From contig JBBELK010000517.1 in NCBI GenBank assembly GCA_037783545.1, positions 682,001-746,000 on the forward strand: DNA of 64,000 nt. The letters run 5' to 3'. Of the stretch, positions 1 to 12,100 are shown piece after piece. This stretch comes from Henricia sp. BOLD:AAB3569. Lineage: Eukaryota; Echinodermata; Asteroidea; Spinulosida; Echinasteridae. Below the pieces are notes generated by a model, which saw only the letters and a program-made list of their open reading frames with translations, was not told the DNA's origin and made no database searches. The number at the start of each line of letters is the position of its first letter. Positions within the stretch are counted from its first letter, which is position 1. A program made the translations under genes and the position numbers.

Positions 1-2184
1 AACCAAGGAACTGGAAGGGACATTGAGGACTGTAAATGTACATTGCATGGATTTACCAGTACATATAAGCTTTTTGTTTTTTGAGTTTTTTGTTTCTTTT
101 TTTTATTTCTTAGTCAAGAACTTATTAATGTTATGTCAGCTTAAACTTGCCGATAGTCTCAAGTTAACAATCGTCATGTTTCTTTTAGCCCCATAATTGA
201 TAAGTTGACCATTACTTGTATTCCTCAAAATGATTTAACAGGCATCAGAACATGCTGATTTGATAGAAGTGGCAAATTTACGGGTGTCTTTTATGTAACT
301 CTTGGAATTTCTTTTTCAGCCAGTCTCATACTGTGTAATGGCCAACTGCTCAATTCCGTACACGGCCCTGTCAGCAGGTGGTAATTTGAAAACTACATGT
401 AGAACATTTGAAAGCAATTGCGGAATACCCTGCAACTCAAAACTGATGTTGCACGTGCTTTTATCGACTCGTTCTCAGACCAAACTTTCCTTCGTAATAC
501 AATCCTCCGAAGCCATGTCTCCCAATGCTACAATTATGTTTAAAATGAACATTATTTGGTATATTCTATGCAGATTTATCATGTACATGTACACTTATAT
601 TTATAGTTTTCTAAACCATTAACAAAATAGCAAGCAAAAAGAATTTTGTTTCTTTCATTCTTACATGTATGCAAATGTTTTATCAACATTCTACCCCTTC
701 CCTGCAGGCATTGTCCGAAGGGTGGGTGGGGACTTGGTAACATGCCTCGGCATTGACCAGATGTTCCAAGGTGGAGATTTTGTCACAAATTTTGGCCCAG
801 GGGTTGCGATTTTGTCACTCAAAAAGTGACAATTCTCATGTCCGAGGTGTGGTACGTAGCCTGGGGGTGGGGGTGGTACTTAACCATGCCTCTCGGGTGA
901 AAATTGATATCACGTTACACATGTAAGTCAAAAACACAAACAAAAAACTATCGTGGACGCACGCGTCACTTTCAACCCTCTGCGTCAAAGGTTTTTTGTT
1001 GTTGAGTGTTTCGATTATAAACATGCCTGTTGGCTTCATGTCAACTTGACTTTATTGCTTGGAATACCCTTACCAAAAAAAATTTAATAATAAAACAAAA
1101 ACGCATCACCGCATCATTTTGGAAGACTAATTTTTGGCCTAATTTGTGTTTTTACAAATTCAAACACTGCATGATGTGTCATTCAAACTTGTTTTCACAA
1201 AGTTTTAATGAAGTGACTGGGGGTGGGGGTAAGACATTTTGCTCTTTTTTCAACAAAAAAATGGAAATTGATAGTGACATCATGGAGGAAATGTGACATG
1301 AACACTGCTCATACAATCGTCTTTAAACCGGTGAAAGTCGTCCGAAAAGCGACACACTGCATTGAGTGCCCCGTTTATATAGTGCGTACAGCCATTAATA
1401 CACAGCGGTGAGTGACGTACGCGTTTGAAGTACACCGAAGCCGCCGCCGCGCGCCGCTGTTGACCACTGTTGCCGTTTTTATAGATAAACTCCACAACTT
1501 TCTCAGTTTGTATGTATTGTTTAGAAAACCATGACTAGTCCTTCCGCCACACACCACAAAAATACAGGATGTACGGGACTTCATTGCTGAGAAATAGAGC
1601 TCTGAAATTGAAGAAATTTACGTCCACACGTAAAACAAACGAGACCGAAGTCAGAAGAAAATCACTTCCGGGATCGTGAAGGGCGCCCTCTTGTGTCTAA
1701 ACCAGGATAGCCAAAAGTCTCCCATTGCCCATTTGCAAGTTTATTTTAACGCTGCTTCCATAAAAATAAAAAAAGACGAAAGAAATTTTCTTAAAATTTA
1801 CAATTTCTTTGGCCTTAATTTTTTGTTTTTTTTGTTTTTTTGAGTGAGTGATAGTTATAGGGCATATTTGAGAAGTTTATGATATCACTGCAAAGACGAC
1901 AACAATTATATTTACTTGTTGATTGTTAAAATCCCAACACGATGATCACATTTCGCGTGGTTTGTTCACTGAGACTTTGTTTGAATTTTCAAGCCAATTT
2001 GGTTTGTTCTTAATTTTATTAATTTATTAATTTCATTTACAAATGCTTGTTTTCATTGGTTACTTATTCCTTTATATTCATTCAATTGTTACATTATTCC
2101 ATTTTATTGCATAATACCAGTATGTTGTTTTCTGATAAAAGGATATAAAAACGATTTTCCACCTATTTCCTTTTTGTATTAAAG
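1..2184. other. Intergenic or intronic DNA, no supported gene
   Basis: AT-rich sequence with short runs that look like splice-flanked pieces on the plus strand (around 320-379 and 709-770), but their phases do not join to one another or to the exon at 2185 without stops. A small GC-rich patch lies at 1400-1470. I see no ORF with convincing protein character here. Confidence 0.5.
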
Positions 2185-2312
2185 GCATCTGATCCGTGAT
2201 AGTTCCGGGTTCAACCTCCATAACAACGTGTACATTGTGCAGATAGTGGCTAGCAACCGACATGGCGACAGCCAGCCAGCTGTGTGCAGGGAGTTAGTGG
2301 ACTATCTAGCAG
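2185..2312 (+). CDS. Possible internal exon, fibronectin type III-like end
   Basis: Plus-strand segment bounded by an AG acceptor (2183-2184, after a T-rich tract) and a GT donor (2313-2314, GCAG then GTAGGA). The open frame starts after one base and gives 42 residues; the run YIVQIVASNRHGDSQPA has the look of the F and G strands of a fibronectin type III fold (tyrosine, alternating hydrophobics, A-x-N, then G-D-S-x-P). No neighbouring exon in compatible phase could be fixed, so the gene it belongs to is unknown. It could also be a chance open stretch. Family assignment is inference from the pattern only. Confidence 0.4.
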
Positions 2313-3700
2313 GTAGGAGGTACTTGTTCTCCCCCTACCCTGGGAAAATTTAAAAATTCAGGGTTTGAAACTAGCATACCGTGCTTTTGTTGGCAAGTTT
2401 TTAAAAATGTTGAGACTTGTTTTTTAGGGTTGATGGCAAAGGTATAAGTGTTGAATTATTTCCGCTTTGGCGTGCTATACGCGTGACGTCAACAACTATC
2501 ATATTATCCGTCATTACTGTGTCATACCTTTCTATTAAAATCCTCCCTGTACAAGTTTCCTATTAACTTGCGTAACATATTTGTCTTTCTTCTAAACAGT
2601 GGAGATGAACAACTGAATGACATGCTTGAGTCGCACTTCGGCCAAAGGAAAAATGCAGTGCTACCGTACGCAACGCCCTGCACAACTGTTTCATTAGTTA
2701 CAGTACATGTCAATTTTAGAGTGGAATATTTATATTTATGGTCACAGCCCAGCCTGTGCAATATCCAACTCATTTTATCCAGGGTCACATATTTAATCTT
2801 TTCACCAGGCTGACAGAAGGAGGCAAATTAAAGGGACTTGAGCCGTGTTCAGAATGAACCTTTTCTGTGAATTGTATTGAGACAATGATAACATGCTTTT
2901 GTGGTCAAGTTCTATGGTTATTCAGGAAAATTACTTCATTCGATGAAAATTAATCAGTGTAAAGTTATGAAGCATGTGTATACATCTCACTTAAAACCAA
3001 GATCGAACATAGTTTAGTACAATTTGCGAACGTATATTGAAATAAGCTGTACGACAACCCTATCTTGCTACACTTCAAATGGCTTCTACACATTGTAGAT
3101 TTGCTTTGTCGAAACCACCTACATGTATTTTGCTTCATTTTAATCTTCGTCGAATGAAGACCCGTGCTTTTGTAGTAGGATAGATCTCTTCATCGAACGT
3201 TAGTTAAATGGGGTCTCAGACATGAAACGCTTCAGTAATCACATCGAACTGTCCACACGACTTAATATGGTGAGTTTTGCCAAAAAAGAATAACTTTTTT
3301 AAAGCATTGGCACAGATGAATTAATAAAACGAGTCACTATTATTGAAATAAAACTGGAGCAAAATCATTTTATTCCTAGGATATACAAAAGATAACTTTT
3401 TTACTGGAAGTAAATGCATCAAGGTTAATACTGTTTTGAGTTTACTGAAGTGTAAAAATGAGGCACTTGTTTGGAGATAATATTAAAGGCCCACACACGT
3501 TGAATTTTAGTTTCATCAGTGTTCACGTTTCTAATTCTCCCCAGAAAACAAATTATTGTTCTGGTGTTAGAATTTCAACAAATGATCTTGTGCTGTGCAC
3601 ATTTCTTAACCAATCAGCAAATGTTTATCAAACACAATTTACATTTTCTTTCATTTCTCAACTCTAGCCATAGCCTTGTCCAAGGCCAAGCCGGAAAGGC
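2313..3700. other. Non-coding stretch, nothing recognised
   Basis: AT-rich DNA without convincing exons. An open piece near 2600-2700 with possible splice sites was seen but has no family character. Confidence 0.5.
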
Positions 3701-3707
3701 CTGGCAC

Positions 3708-4672
3708 ATCCGGTGCACAGTGCCCAACAGTGAACAGACCGGTTCCCGAAATCTCTTGGTCTAAAGACTAGACTACCTAGAGTAGTCTAAAGCACAGCCT
3801 TGTTCCAAATGCACACAGTGCGATTATGCATTTTTTAGTGTCAAAAACTGATCCAAAACTGGTAAACACTAGATGAAGATTTTAAAATAATCAAAATAAT
3901 ACCTCGATCTGTAAAGAAATGTCCATATTTTGCAATCATATTACACAAATTAACAGAATAAATTTGACTGGGCACACTGTGCATCACATTTTCAAGAAAT
4001 ACAAATGTAGTTGAAAATGCATGTAAAAAGCAAATGCCTTTTTTGTCAATTTTATTGATTATCTGTCCCTCACGCATAAAAACAACCTCCTCATAAAACT
4101 GTAAAGTCCATTTCAACATGCGATAAACTGGGTGTGTGTATTAACATCAGTAGAAGGTAATCAAACGGCTTCACCTTAGTTTTTATTTGTTGTTGACTGA
4201 ATTGGATCACGCTCATTTGTGTTGAGAATCCTACGCAAATATAAAGAAACACATAACCGTGCCATGTGCATTTGGAACAAGGCTGTGCTTTAAGTAGTCG
4301 GATTTCTAGTAGGGATGGGATGTTTAACCGGAAAAAAACCCCCCAATTTTACGAAACCCAATTTTAAAGAATGTACAATAGTTTTCAGAGGGTTATTTGT
4401 ACTGACTTCATGAAACTAAAATAAATTTATATGGGGTCGTACTAAAATTTTGAATAGATAAAGGTTCAATTATTATTTTGGGGGCCTAGGGGTATTGTCT
4501 ACATTACACATGCATCTATAAACACCAGCAACAATCTTTAGTGTCGGTTAACCGACACTTGAAAGAACCGGTTTATGAATTAACCGTGAATTCCCTAGTT
4601 TCTAGACCAAGTGATTACGGGAACCAGTCTGTTCACTGTTAGGCATTGGTCACTGCGTGCACGGTGGATGCA
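3708..4672. mobile_element. Nested inverted-repeat (foldback) element
   Basis: Outer arms at about 3708-3771 and 4601-4672 are imperfect reverse complements (shared core AACAGTGAACAGACCGGTTC, with mismatches). Inside them a second pair of arms, starting near 3788 and ending near 4293, shares AGCACAGCCTTGTTCCAAAT. The structure is an inverted repeat inside an inverted repeat, typical of non-autonomous DNA transposons that inserted into one another. No transposase is present. Confidence 0.65.
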
Positions 4673-5030
4673 ATAATCAGGCCAAGTTGGCTGGCAGGTT
4701 TTTCTCGGGCCTTTCTCCACGGCTTTTTATATGGCCATCAATGGCGCGGTAAGACAAGCTCACTCTAGTCGGGAAAATTAAAAAGGTTTTACTCCAGATC
4801 AAATATTTTATCCCACAAGAAACTAATTACCAACTTGCGTTGGCACAGAGAAACATAACTTCTACAAATTCAAAAACATTCTGTAAAACTCACGGCAAAT
4901 TATCAAAAATTGCATAAAATATGTAGGATTTAACACTTTATACACTGCATAAATAAAAAACAATTCACTTTTTACAATATATATAAAAAAATTCAGTTTA
5001 AGATTTCAGGCCTATTTGGAATTAATTATT

Positions 5031-5145
5031 TAAAGACTCAGGCTCGTCAGGCGCGCGCCAAATACACAGCTCCATGACTGCTATGGAGCTGCGTATTTCG
5101 TGGCACGAATTTGGCGCGCGCATTGCTGACGAGCCTGTGCTTTTA
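5031..5145. repeat. Short hairpin repeat with GCGCGC arms
   Basis: The arms around 5040-5060 and 5111-5136 are reverse complements (AGGCTCGTCAG with GCGCGCGCCAAAT). The centre (about 5070-5090) is also self-complementary around AGCTCCAT. Probably a small MITE or its remnant. Confidence 0.65.
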
Positions 5146-5294
5146 AGAAAGGACAGAATGAATATATTCATAACATGCAAGATTAGTCTTGTGTGTATGT
5201 CTTTCTGTACAACCGAAAGTCTAATGACACACTGTGCACAAACAATTGGACAGAATTAAAGGATGGTATGTAACTTATAAAACAATTCCTAAAG

Positions 5295-5780
5295 ACCTTG
5301 GGCGGTCTAAGACCGGTCATCCAACTTGGCCAGTCTCGGCTTAGTCGCTGGTTTAGCCCATTGCAATAAACCAGTCTAACTGAGGTACGGCTACGGCAGC
5401 CGAAAAACACACAACTCAATGGAAAGTGACTCAGCCGGCTATACATGCGTATTTCAAGCCAAACGAATGTCATCACGAAGCCACTTGATGGCACGCGTGT
5501 GGTGCAGTTATTGCAAAGAAACTGACCGCAAAAGTTATCAAATAGCACTAAAAAGGCTCTAATTGGCACAAGGTGCGTTTTGTTCGTCTTTTTTTTCATG
5601 CAATGTAGCGCGGTGTCCAAACATTATAGCCTACTTGCCGCGGGCTTAAATTTTAAGACTGGTCTAACTTTAAGACAACGATATTGCAAGCGGGCTATAA
5701 TTATAGACCGGTCTTAGTGGACGCCGCGTTAGCCGGCTAAGCCTATAAACCGGTCTTAGATCGCATATTGCAATCCACCC
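5295..5780. repeat. Repeat rich in TAAGACCGGT-type motifs
   Basis: The motif TAAGACCGGT, its complement and close variants (AAGACTGGTCTAA, TTAGCCGGCTAA) recur in both orientations at each end and in the middle. This suggests a mobile element with sub-terminal repeats, lying just beyond the 3' end of the coiled-coil gene. The exact ends were not resolved. Confidence 0.4.
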
Positions 5781-5923
5781 CTAGTAAAGCTTTAGGTTTT
5801 TGAAAATGACGTTTGCAATGATCTCTGCGGTTTTCTATAGTGGCATATTAGAAAACAACACTTGCCACAATGTACAGTACTGTTTCAGTAAATACCTTTA
5901 AAGACATTGTATCTTCCTCCTGC

Positions 5924-6118
5924 TCAGTCGTGCTCCGACGGGCTTCCCGATCGTTCCAATTTGGACGACAAGTCCCGGACTTTGTCGGACCAAAACTCAC
6001 TGCTCTGTTGTAGTTGAGTGGACAGGTCCCCCACACGCTGTATCCAGTAGGATTTGTCCAGGGCGTTGGGGTCACTGATACCCGTGTCCTTGAGGGCGGT
6101 GTTGATGGCCGACTGCAT
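5924..6118 (-). CDS. Coiled-coil gene exon 18 (last coding exon, stop)
   Basis: Residues 972-1035 plus TGA at 5926-5924. Acceptor TTGGCAG. Short helical tail with spaced tryptophans in KSYWIQRVGDLS and SEFWSDKVRDLS, which look like two copies of one short motif. No AATAAA was found in the roughly 120 bases after the stop; the 3' UTR end is not placed. Confidence 0.83.
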   Translation of the reverse strand: MQSAINTALKDTGISDPNALDKSYWIQRVGDLSTQLQQSSEFWSDKVRDLSSKLERSGSPSEHD

Positions 6119-9100
6119 CTGCCAATCACAAAATCAAAATTGTATTGATCTCTCAAATGACGTCACTTCCTACATGCATCAGGATGTTGAGCGTAAATTT
6201 TTGAGATATTTTGAAAAAAAATTAAGAAACACGTTCGTGTTTAGAACATTTTCCATGATGTACATGCAGGTGAGCATTTTGGCAACACAGACCATGTTTT
6301 CGAGGAAATACATTAGTCTGGTCTCAAAATAAAAGAAATAAGTTTTAGTTGTTCTGGGGTTGATTTCACTAACGTTTACGATTCTTCGTAACTCGAGATG
6401 CGATGGGCTACTGCCCCGTAACTCGTGTTTCGTCCTAAGAACAATTTCAAGAAACTTGCGATGGGTTTAACGATGCATATCTGCCATGGCAACGCACCGT
6501 AAGCTACGATGAGGCAATGGGTCATCGTAGCGTACATTTTGACCAACGATGGTCGTTGTTTTTGCCGTTTTTGGAAGATGAGACGAACTCTGGCTCCCCC
6601 AAAAACCGATTGCCACTCTTGTTAGATTATATGCTACGCGATATAAACAAGAGAAAATGTATATTACGGTACCTACGATTTTAGCTGGGGACAAAGTGTC
6701 GCTTCAAACTGTTTAGTGTCTGATGTTTTCACTGCATGCATGCAAAAACACGAAACATATGCAGTTGGCCATCCATACATTGTCTACGTCGGCCACAAAG
6801 TCGTGTACGTACGCGTGGAATAAAAAATTGAATAATGTCACTGTGTTCTACACGCGTCCTACGCGCAACTTTAAAACGCGCTGTGACTGCACGAAATAGT
6901 ACGCGTCTAGTAAGCTGCGCGCCACATTTAACGCACGCGCTTGCACTACGCAGAACGGACACGGAGACTTTTTAAAGTCGTGTAGCCGACGACCGTTTTA
7001 TTAAAAACTTAATTTAGAACAGCAAACAGCCTTAGAGTAAATATGCAAATAGCCCTAATCGATAATCGAACGCATCGCGCTTACGATAGGTTTGGTGAAA
7101 TTCACCGCAGCACCCATCGTAGCCACGATCCATCGCAGCCGTACGATTCATCGTAAACTTATTATGGACCTTAACTTACGAAGAGTTTAGTGAAATCGAC
7201 CCCTGGGGTCGATTTCACAAAGATTTGCGACGCGTCGCAACTACCAAATCCATCGCAACTCGTCAAACCCATGGCAAAATTACAAAGGGTTCGATGACTT
7301 GCGATGGATTTGATAGATGCGACGCATCGCAAGTCTTTGTGAAATCGACCCCAGAAGAGATAACTTGGGCCCAAAAAGGGGTTACAAATAGTGTGACAAC
7401 ATGCCTTTCTAAAATTCCTGTGTACAAATTTCCATTATACGCTTGTAACCGGGACGGACACTTGTGTTACATTTTAGGCCGTCCCGGTTACGAGCATATA
7501 TTGGAAATGTGTACACAGGTTTTTTTAGAAAGGCATGTTGTCACACTATTTGTAACCCATTTGGGGCCTAAGTTATCTCTTCAGAACAACTGAAATTATT
7601 TATTTTATTATGAGACCAGACAAATATATGGTCTGTGTTGCCAAAATGCCTCCTTTACCGTGGAAAGACCGTGCATTTAGTCCAGTGGGAATGGTTTCGT
7701 CCTGTAAAAAAAATGTGACCCTGCAGTAAATAATGGGCTTGCAAAAGGACAGTTTACTGCAGAAATGGGGTAACTTTCCACATAAGCAAAGACAAATTCC
7801 AGTGATAAGATTTACAGTAACTTTCTGCAAGATTGTCTAAGAAAACCCATGGGGTCGCATTTTCATTTCAACTGATTTCATACCTTGTCTCTGTTTTGTC
7901 GTTGAATACCTCTCCCTGAAGATGAGGCATAAGCAGAGTCTGATGCCGCTCCATTTGCATACATGTATGCCTCACCACTGCGACGAGGTGTGGTACCATT
8001 CATGGACCGATGGTATTTCTCAGACTCCAACTACGAGTTACAAAATTAATGACACAGTACATGATTGGAAAACTTTTAAAAACAGTAATGTCGGGGCCAT
8101 TCTCTCGTTACGTGTGTGACATTTTGAAGCATTTTTGAACTATATTATATTGAATATTTGTTTCTGTTGCTGAACACTTTTGCATTAATATAGCATGGTA
8201 GATGACTATCATGCTATATTGGGGTGTTATGGCCGAGCGGTCTAGTGCGTCGAACTCAAATTCCTGTGCCAGTACTAGAATGTGGGTTCGATTCCGGGCC
8301 GTGACGGGTTGTGGCACTTGTGCTCTTGAGCACTTGTTCTGTCCTTCAGAAGGGATGTAAAGCCGTTGGTCCAGTGTGTCTGGTTTTGGTAACGCACTTT
8401 AAAGATCCCAGAGCATTCTTTCGTGAAGAGCAAGGGGATTCCCCGGTGTCTCTGGCCGTTACAAATTCAACTTAGAAGTTGATAGTTATTCAAATATCTA
8501 TGTTAATTTATCCCATTCCTGTAATTGGCGGTCCTTCCGTTGTTGGATGTGGTGAATAAATAAATAAATAAATAAATAAATACAATTAATTAATAACCTG
8601 GGTTCGAATCCAAGTCGGGGCACTGCAATTTTTTTGTGTTTCTAAATTCATCCATAGAAGTATTTGTTGATTCGTTCATGGCTAGTTGTGACTATCCATG
8701 TGTGAATATGCCCTTATTTTCTGGTACTTGCAAGGGAAATATGGCAGACTCGACTATGACGCCATACCTGAGCTTTGAGATCCTTTTCCCTGCTCTCCAG
8801 CAGCGCCTGTATGTTTTGCCTGGCTGCTTTCTCCCCCTCGACGTCAGCACGTTGTCGTATCATCTCCTGTTTCAGAGCATGTAACTGTTCGTTAAGCTGC
8901 TGGATCGTACCCACGTTGGCCTTCAGTTGGTTGTGGAGGTCTTCGATGGTTGACAGCTTCTCGGACAGCTCCATGTCTTGGTCATCCCTAAAGGAAAAGT
9001 GAAAGAATTTTACATTTATTAAAGTTGCACTGTACGTGTTTGGGTGAAAGGATTAAAAAATTAATTTACACAAGCGAACGAATTTAGAAAGCCTACGTGT

Positions 9101-12100
9101 CTCTGTAATGAAAAATATAAAAAACTTAAATTTCCGACGTCAGGAAATGGAGATACAAGCCTTTTTCTTGAAACCGGCTTCACATGTTGTACATGTGCGC
9201 ATAAGCTCATATGTACATAGTATGTGTACAATGTAAACGTGTTTTTTTCTTGTAAATTATTATTATTATTTCTTTCTGGTATTCATACCAAGGATTCCTC
9301 TAAAGTGCCCATTGCACTGTCACTCGCAAGCGTGAGGAAACCCATGAAGAATTAGAAATTAGAAATGGTTAGAGACACCGGGGAATCCCCTTGCTCTTCA
9401 CGAAAGAATGCTCTGGGATCTTTAGAGTGCGTTACCATTACCTAACACACTGGACTAACGGCTTAACATCCCATCCGAAGGATGGAGCAAGTGTGGTCTA
9501 GTGCCTTGCTCAAGGGCACAGGTACCGCAGCCGGGTAGAGGTTCGAACCCGCAACCCCAAGTTTTCACCTATGATTGCGAGTCAATGATCCAAACCACTC
9601 GACCACGGTACCCCACATCACAAGCTTACTCATGTTCCTCCAATCTGCTCTTGAGTTGATGTAACAGCATCTGTTGGTGTGAGGAGTGGTCTTGAAGAGC
9701 CTTGAAGCGGTCGACAGTCACCCTCAACTCTTCATTCTCAAGCTTGAGACGACCGACTGTCTGCTGAAGCACCTCCCCGCTCTCCAACAGTTGACTGGAC
9801 AATACAAAGATGTGTATCAATGCATTAAGAATGTCTCGTTTGATAAAGAGTCAATTTCAAGCCCAAGATGGACATGAGTTTTACCGTCTTTTAAAAGTAA
9901 AGTTAAAGATAATAGGGAGGTTTCGCAAGCGCACGGATACGGATAGCGCGACGGATAGCGCGGTTTTGTGACGTCATATGCGTCTTGCTATCCGCTACGC
10001 GTTTGCACGGCACGGATATCGAGCTCGCTATGCGTAAGCACAAAACGCGTAGCGAAATCTCGAATTTCTAGTGTTTTTCCTCATCTTTCGTTCCGTTTAC
10101 GCATACAGCTTGAAAAAGTATGAATTATGAATGTCCAGGAACTTTTTGTACGCTTCAAAGCTTTGAAACGAAAGTAAAATTGGTATAAATGCCGTGTTAT
10201 GCCGGGTAGTTTTCCTGCTGTCGGAAATAGACTACTTTTAGCTAACATGCTGTAGTTTGGGAGTTGCGAAACCACATAAATGCCACTAACGGTTACGGGT
10301 AGCTAAACGTATGCGTACGCGTATCCGTCGGCTTGCGAAACCTCCCTAGTATACATGATTGGTAAACCGTTACAAATAGTTTTATCCCCCTGTGTTATTG
10401 AAGATATGCATGATTAAAACCAACTTGAGTAAAAGTCAGCTCCGTACTTCGTTTAACTTTTGAGAAAAGTTAAACCACTTCTCCCTGAACCACTTATACA
10501 CAGGTTGGTTTCTATCATACACATCCTTAATCATACATAAAGAGACCACCATTTGTAACACTTTTCCAATCTTGTAATCTATCTTTAACCCATTTTATGG
10601 AAAACACAATGCACACAACAGAGGGCAGTTTAAAGGTCTGTTCTACAGTTGATATGCTTACTCTTTCTCCTTGTCGAGTGTCCTTATGGTCTGACTCTGC
10701 TCTTTAATCTTGGCTCCAAGTTTCTCATTTGCTTCCCTGTTTACAAAGAAACAATTTACAAATGAAAATGTAACAACTGTTTACTGTGCGTTTGAAATTT
10801 CACACTGCAAGTGAAAAAAAAAAAACTTGTTTTTTACACTTTGCAAATGTTTTGAACACAGAGCTGTATCAAAGTCATCCTCCCAAATTAAACCAAAACA
10901 TTTATCTCCATGGCAATCACAAGTCATTTTTTCCAAGTGAAGTCTCATTATATAATTTACACAATAAAGGCATCATGCGTCATGCGTACTGTGTGATGAG
11001 TAGAAACCAAATGTTCGAAAAGCGGATATGTCTATGTGTCCATAATGCGCACTGCGCTATCAGTGTTGTGTTGTCTGTTTAAATTTAACAGCTCAAGCGA
11101 GCGATTGAAGTGGATGATGCACACACTACGCATAGAAATTTAGTGCGTAAAATTCACTAGAAAATGGCCTGAAATATGCTCCATCAAACAGTTTCCAAGG
11201 TTTTAATAGTGATAGGCTATTAAGACAAAATTCTATTTTGCATAAGGTAAGAATAATGCCAGTCTCAACAAGGTTACTGTCCCACCAATCCAACTTTGAT
11301 GACAAACTGAATTTTCTATCTAGTGCTTGTCGCATCCTGTGCAGGGCTTTCAATACAGAAATGCGCACATATGGATTCACAAAATGCGCATCATACATCT
11401 GTACTTGTTAACGCACACCGCACAGTGCACTATGCGTGATGGATAAATGGAATTTTGGGCCTAATAATCTTTTCAATAACTGACTGCACCTTGACTCAAA
11501 AATCCACGTCATTTTGAGTGGGTCACACTTTTCCAATTTGTCTGTGATTATTGTCTGCCCATGGGCCATGGCACTGCTTAAGCACTAGCTGAAAACGTGT
11601 GCTTCCTGTAGTAGAAAGGTTGTGCTAATGTTAGCGCTATTTCACGGCCGCGGCGTGCTTAAGCATGCCTGTGCTTGGAAACGGGCATTGTTGCTTCACT
11701 AGTGTTTAGCAAATTTTGCCGCTGAAGCTAGCAAACGTTTAGCAGTGCTTAAGGTTACGGTCTCTATGAAATAGCAGGAGCCTCCGTTAGCACAAAATCC
11801 AGCTGCTAAACAGCGCCATAAAATTGGCTCTATTGACCCCTTTCGAACACGTGCGATTATGCCATTTTGGGAGTCAAATAATGCTAAGTCATTGTGGAAG
11901 CGATGTGCGTGCGCGTTGTGTGTGTCTCTGCTGGGCGCAACGCGGTTTAATTCACCTATGGGAGCCTCAGTATAGCACGTTATGCGCGCTATGGACACGC
12001 ACAACGCGCACGCACATTGCTTCCACAACGACGTGGCATTATTTGACTCCCAAAATGACGTCATCGGCATGAGCTCTATATGCCACGTACTTTTGGCTCG

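Larger units (their letters stand above)
6274..7649. mobile_element. Foldback element carrying two nested elements
   Basis: Ends GCATTTTGGCAACACAGACC at 6274 and its complement up to 7649. The inner parts (TCTGGTCTCA, AAGAGATAACTT) are also mirrored, with a long hairpin at 7358-7590 containing GTAACCGGGACG and CGTCCCGGTTAC. The left arm is interrupted after AGTTGTTCT (about 6354) by 1 kb of other elements and resumes at about 7357. A second, left-truncated copy lies at 28098-28426. Non-autonomous; no transposase. Confidence 0.75.

Noticed and set aside
302-622. 106-residue plus-strand ORF
   Set aside because: No recognisable domain, and composition typical of chance reading through AT-rich DNA. 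Only a small possible splice-flanked piece lies inside it, and its phase does not fit the next one.
8221-8300. Functional tRNA-Ser or tRNA-Leu gene
   Set aside because: Boxes A and B are present, but the ends do not pair as an acceptor stem, and the unit continues into a SINE body and tail.
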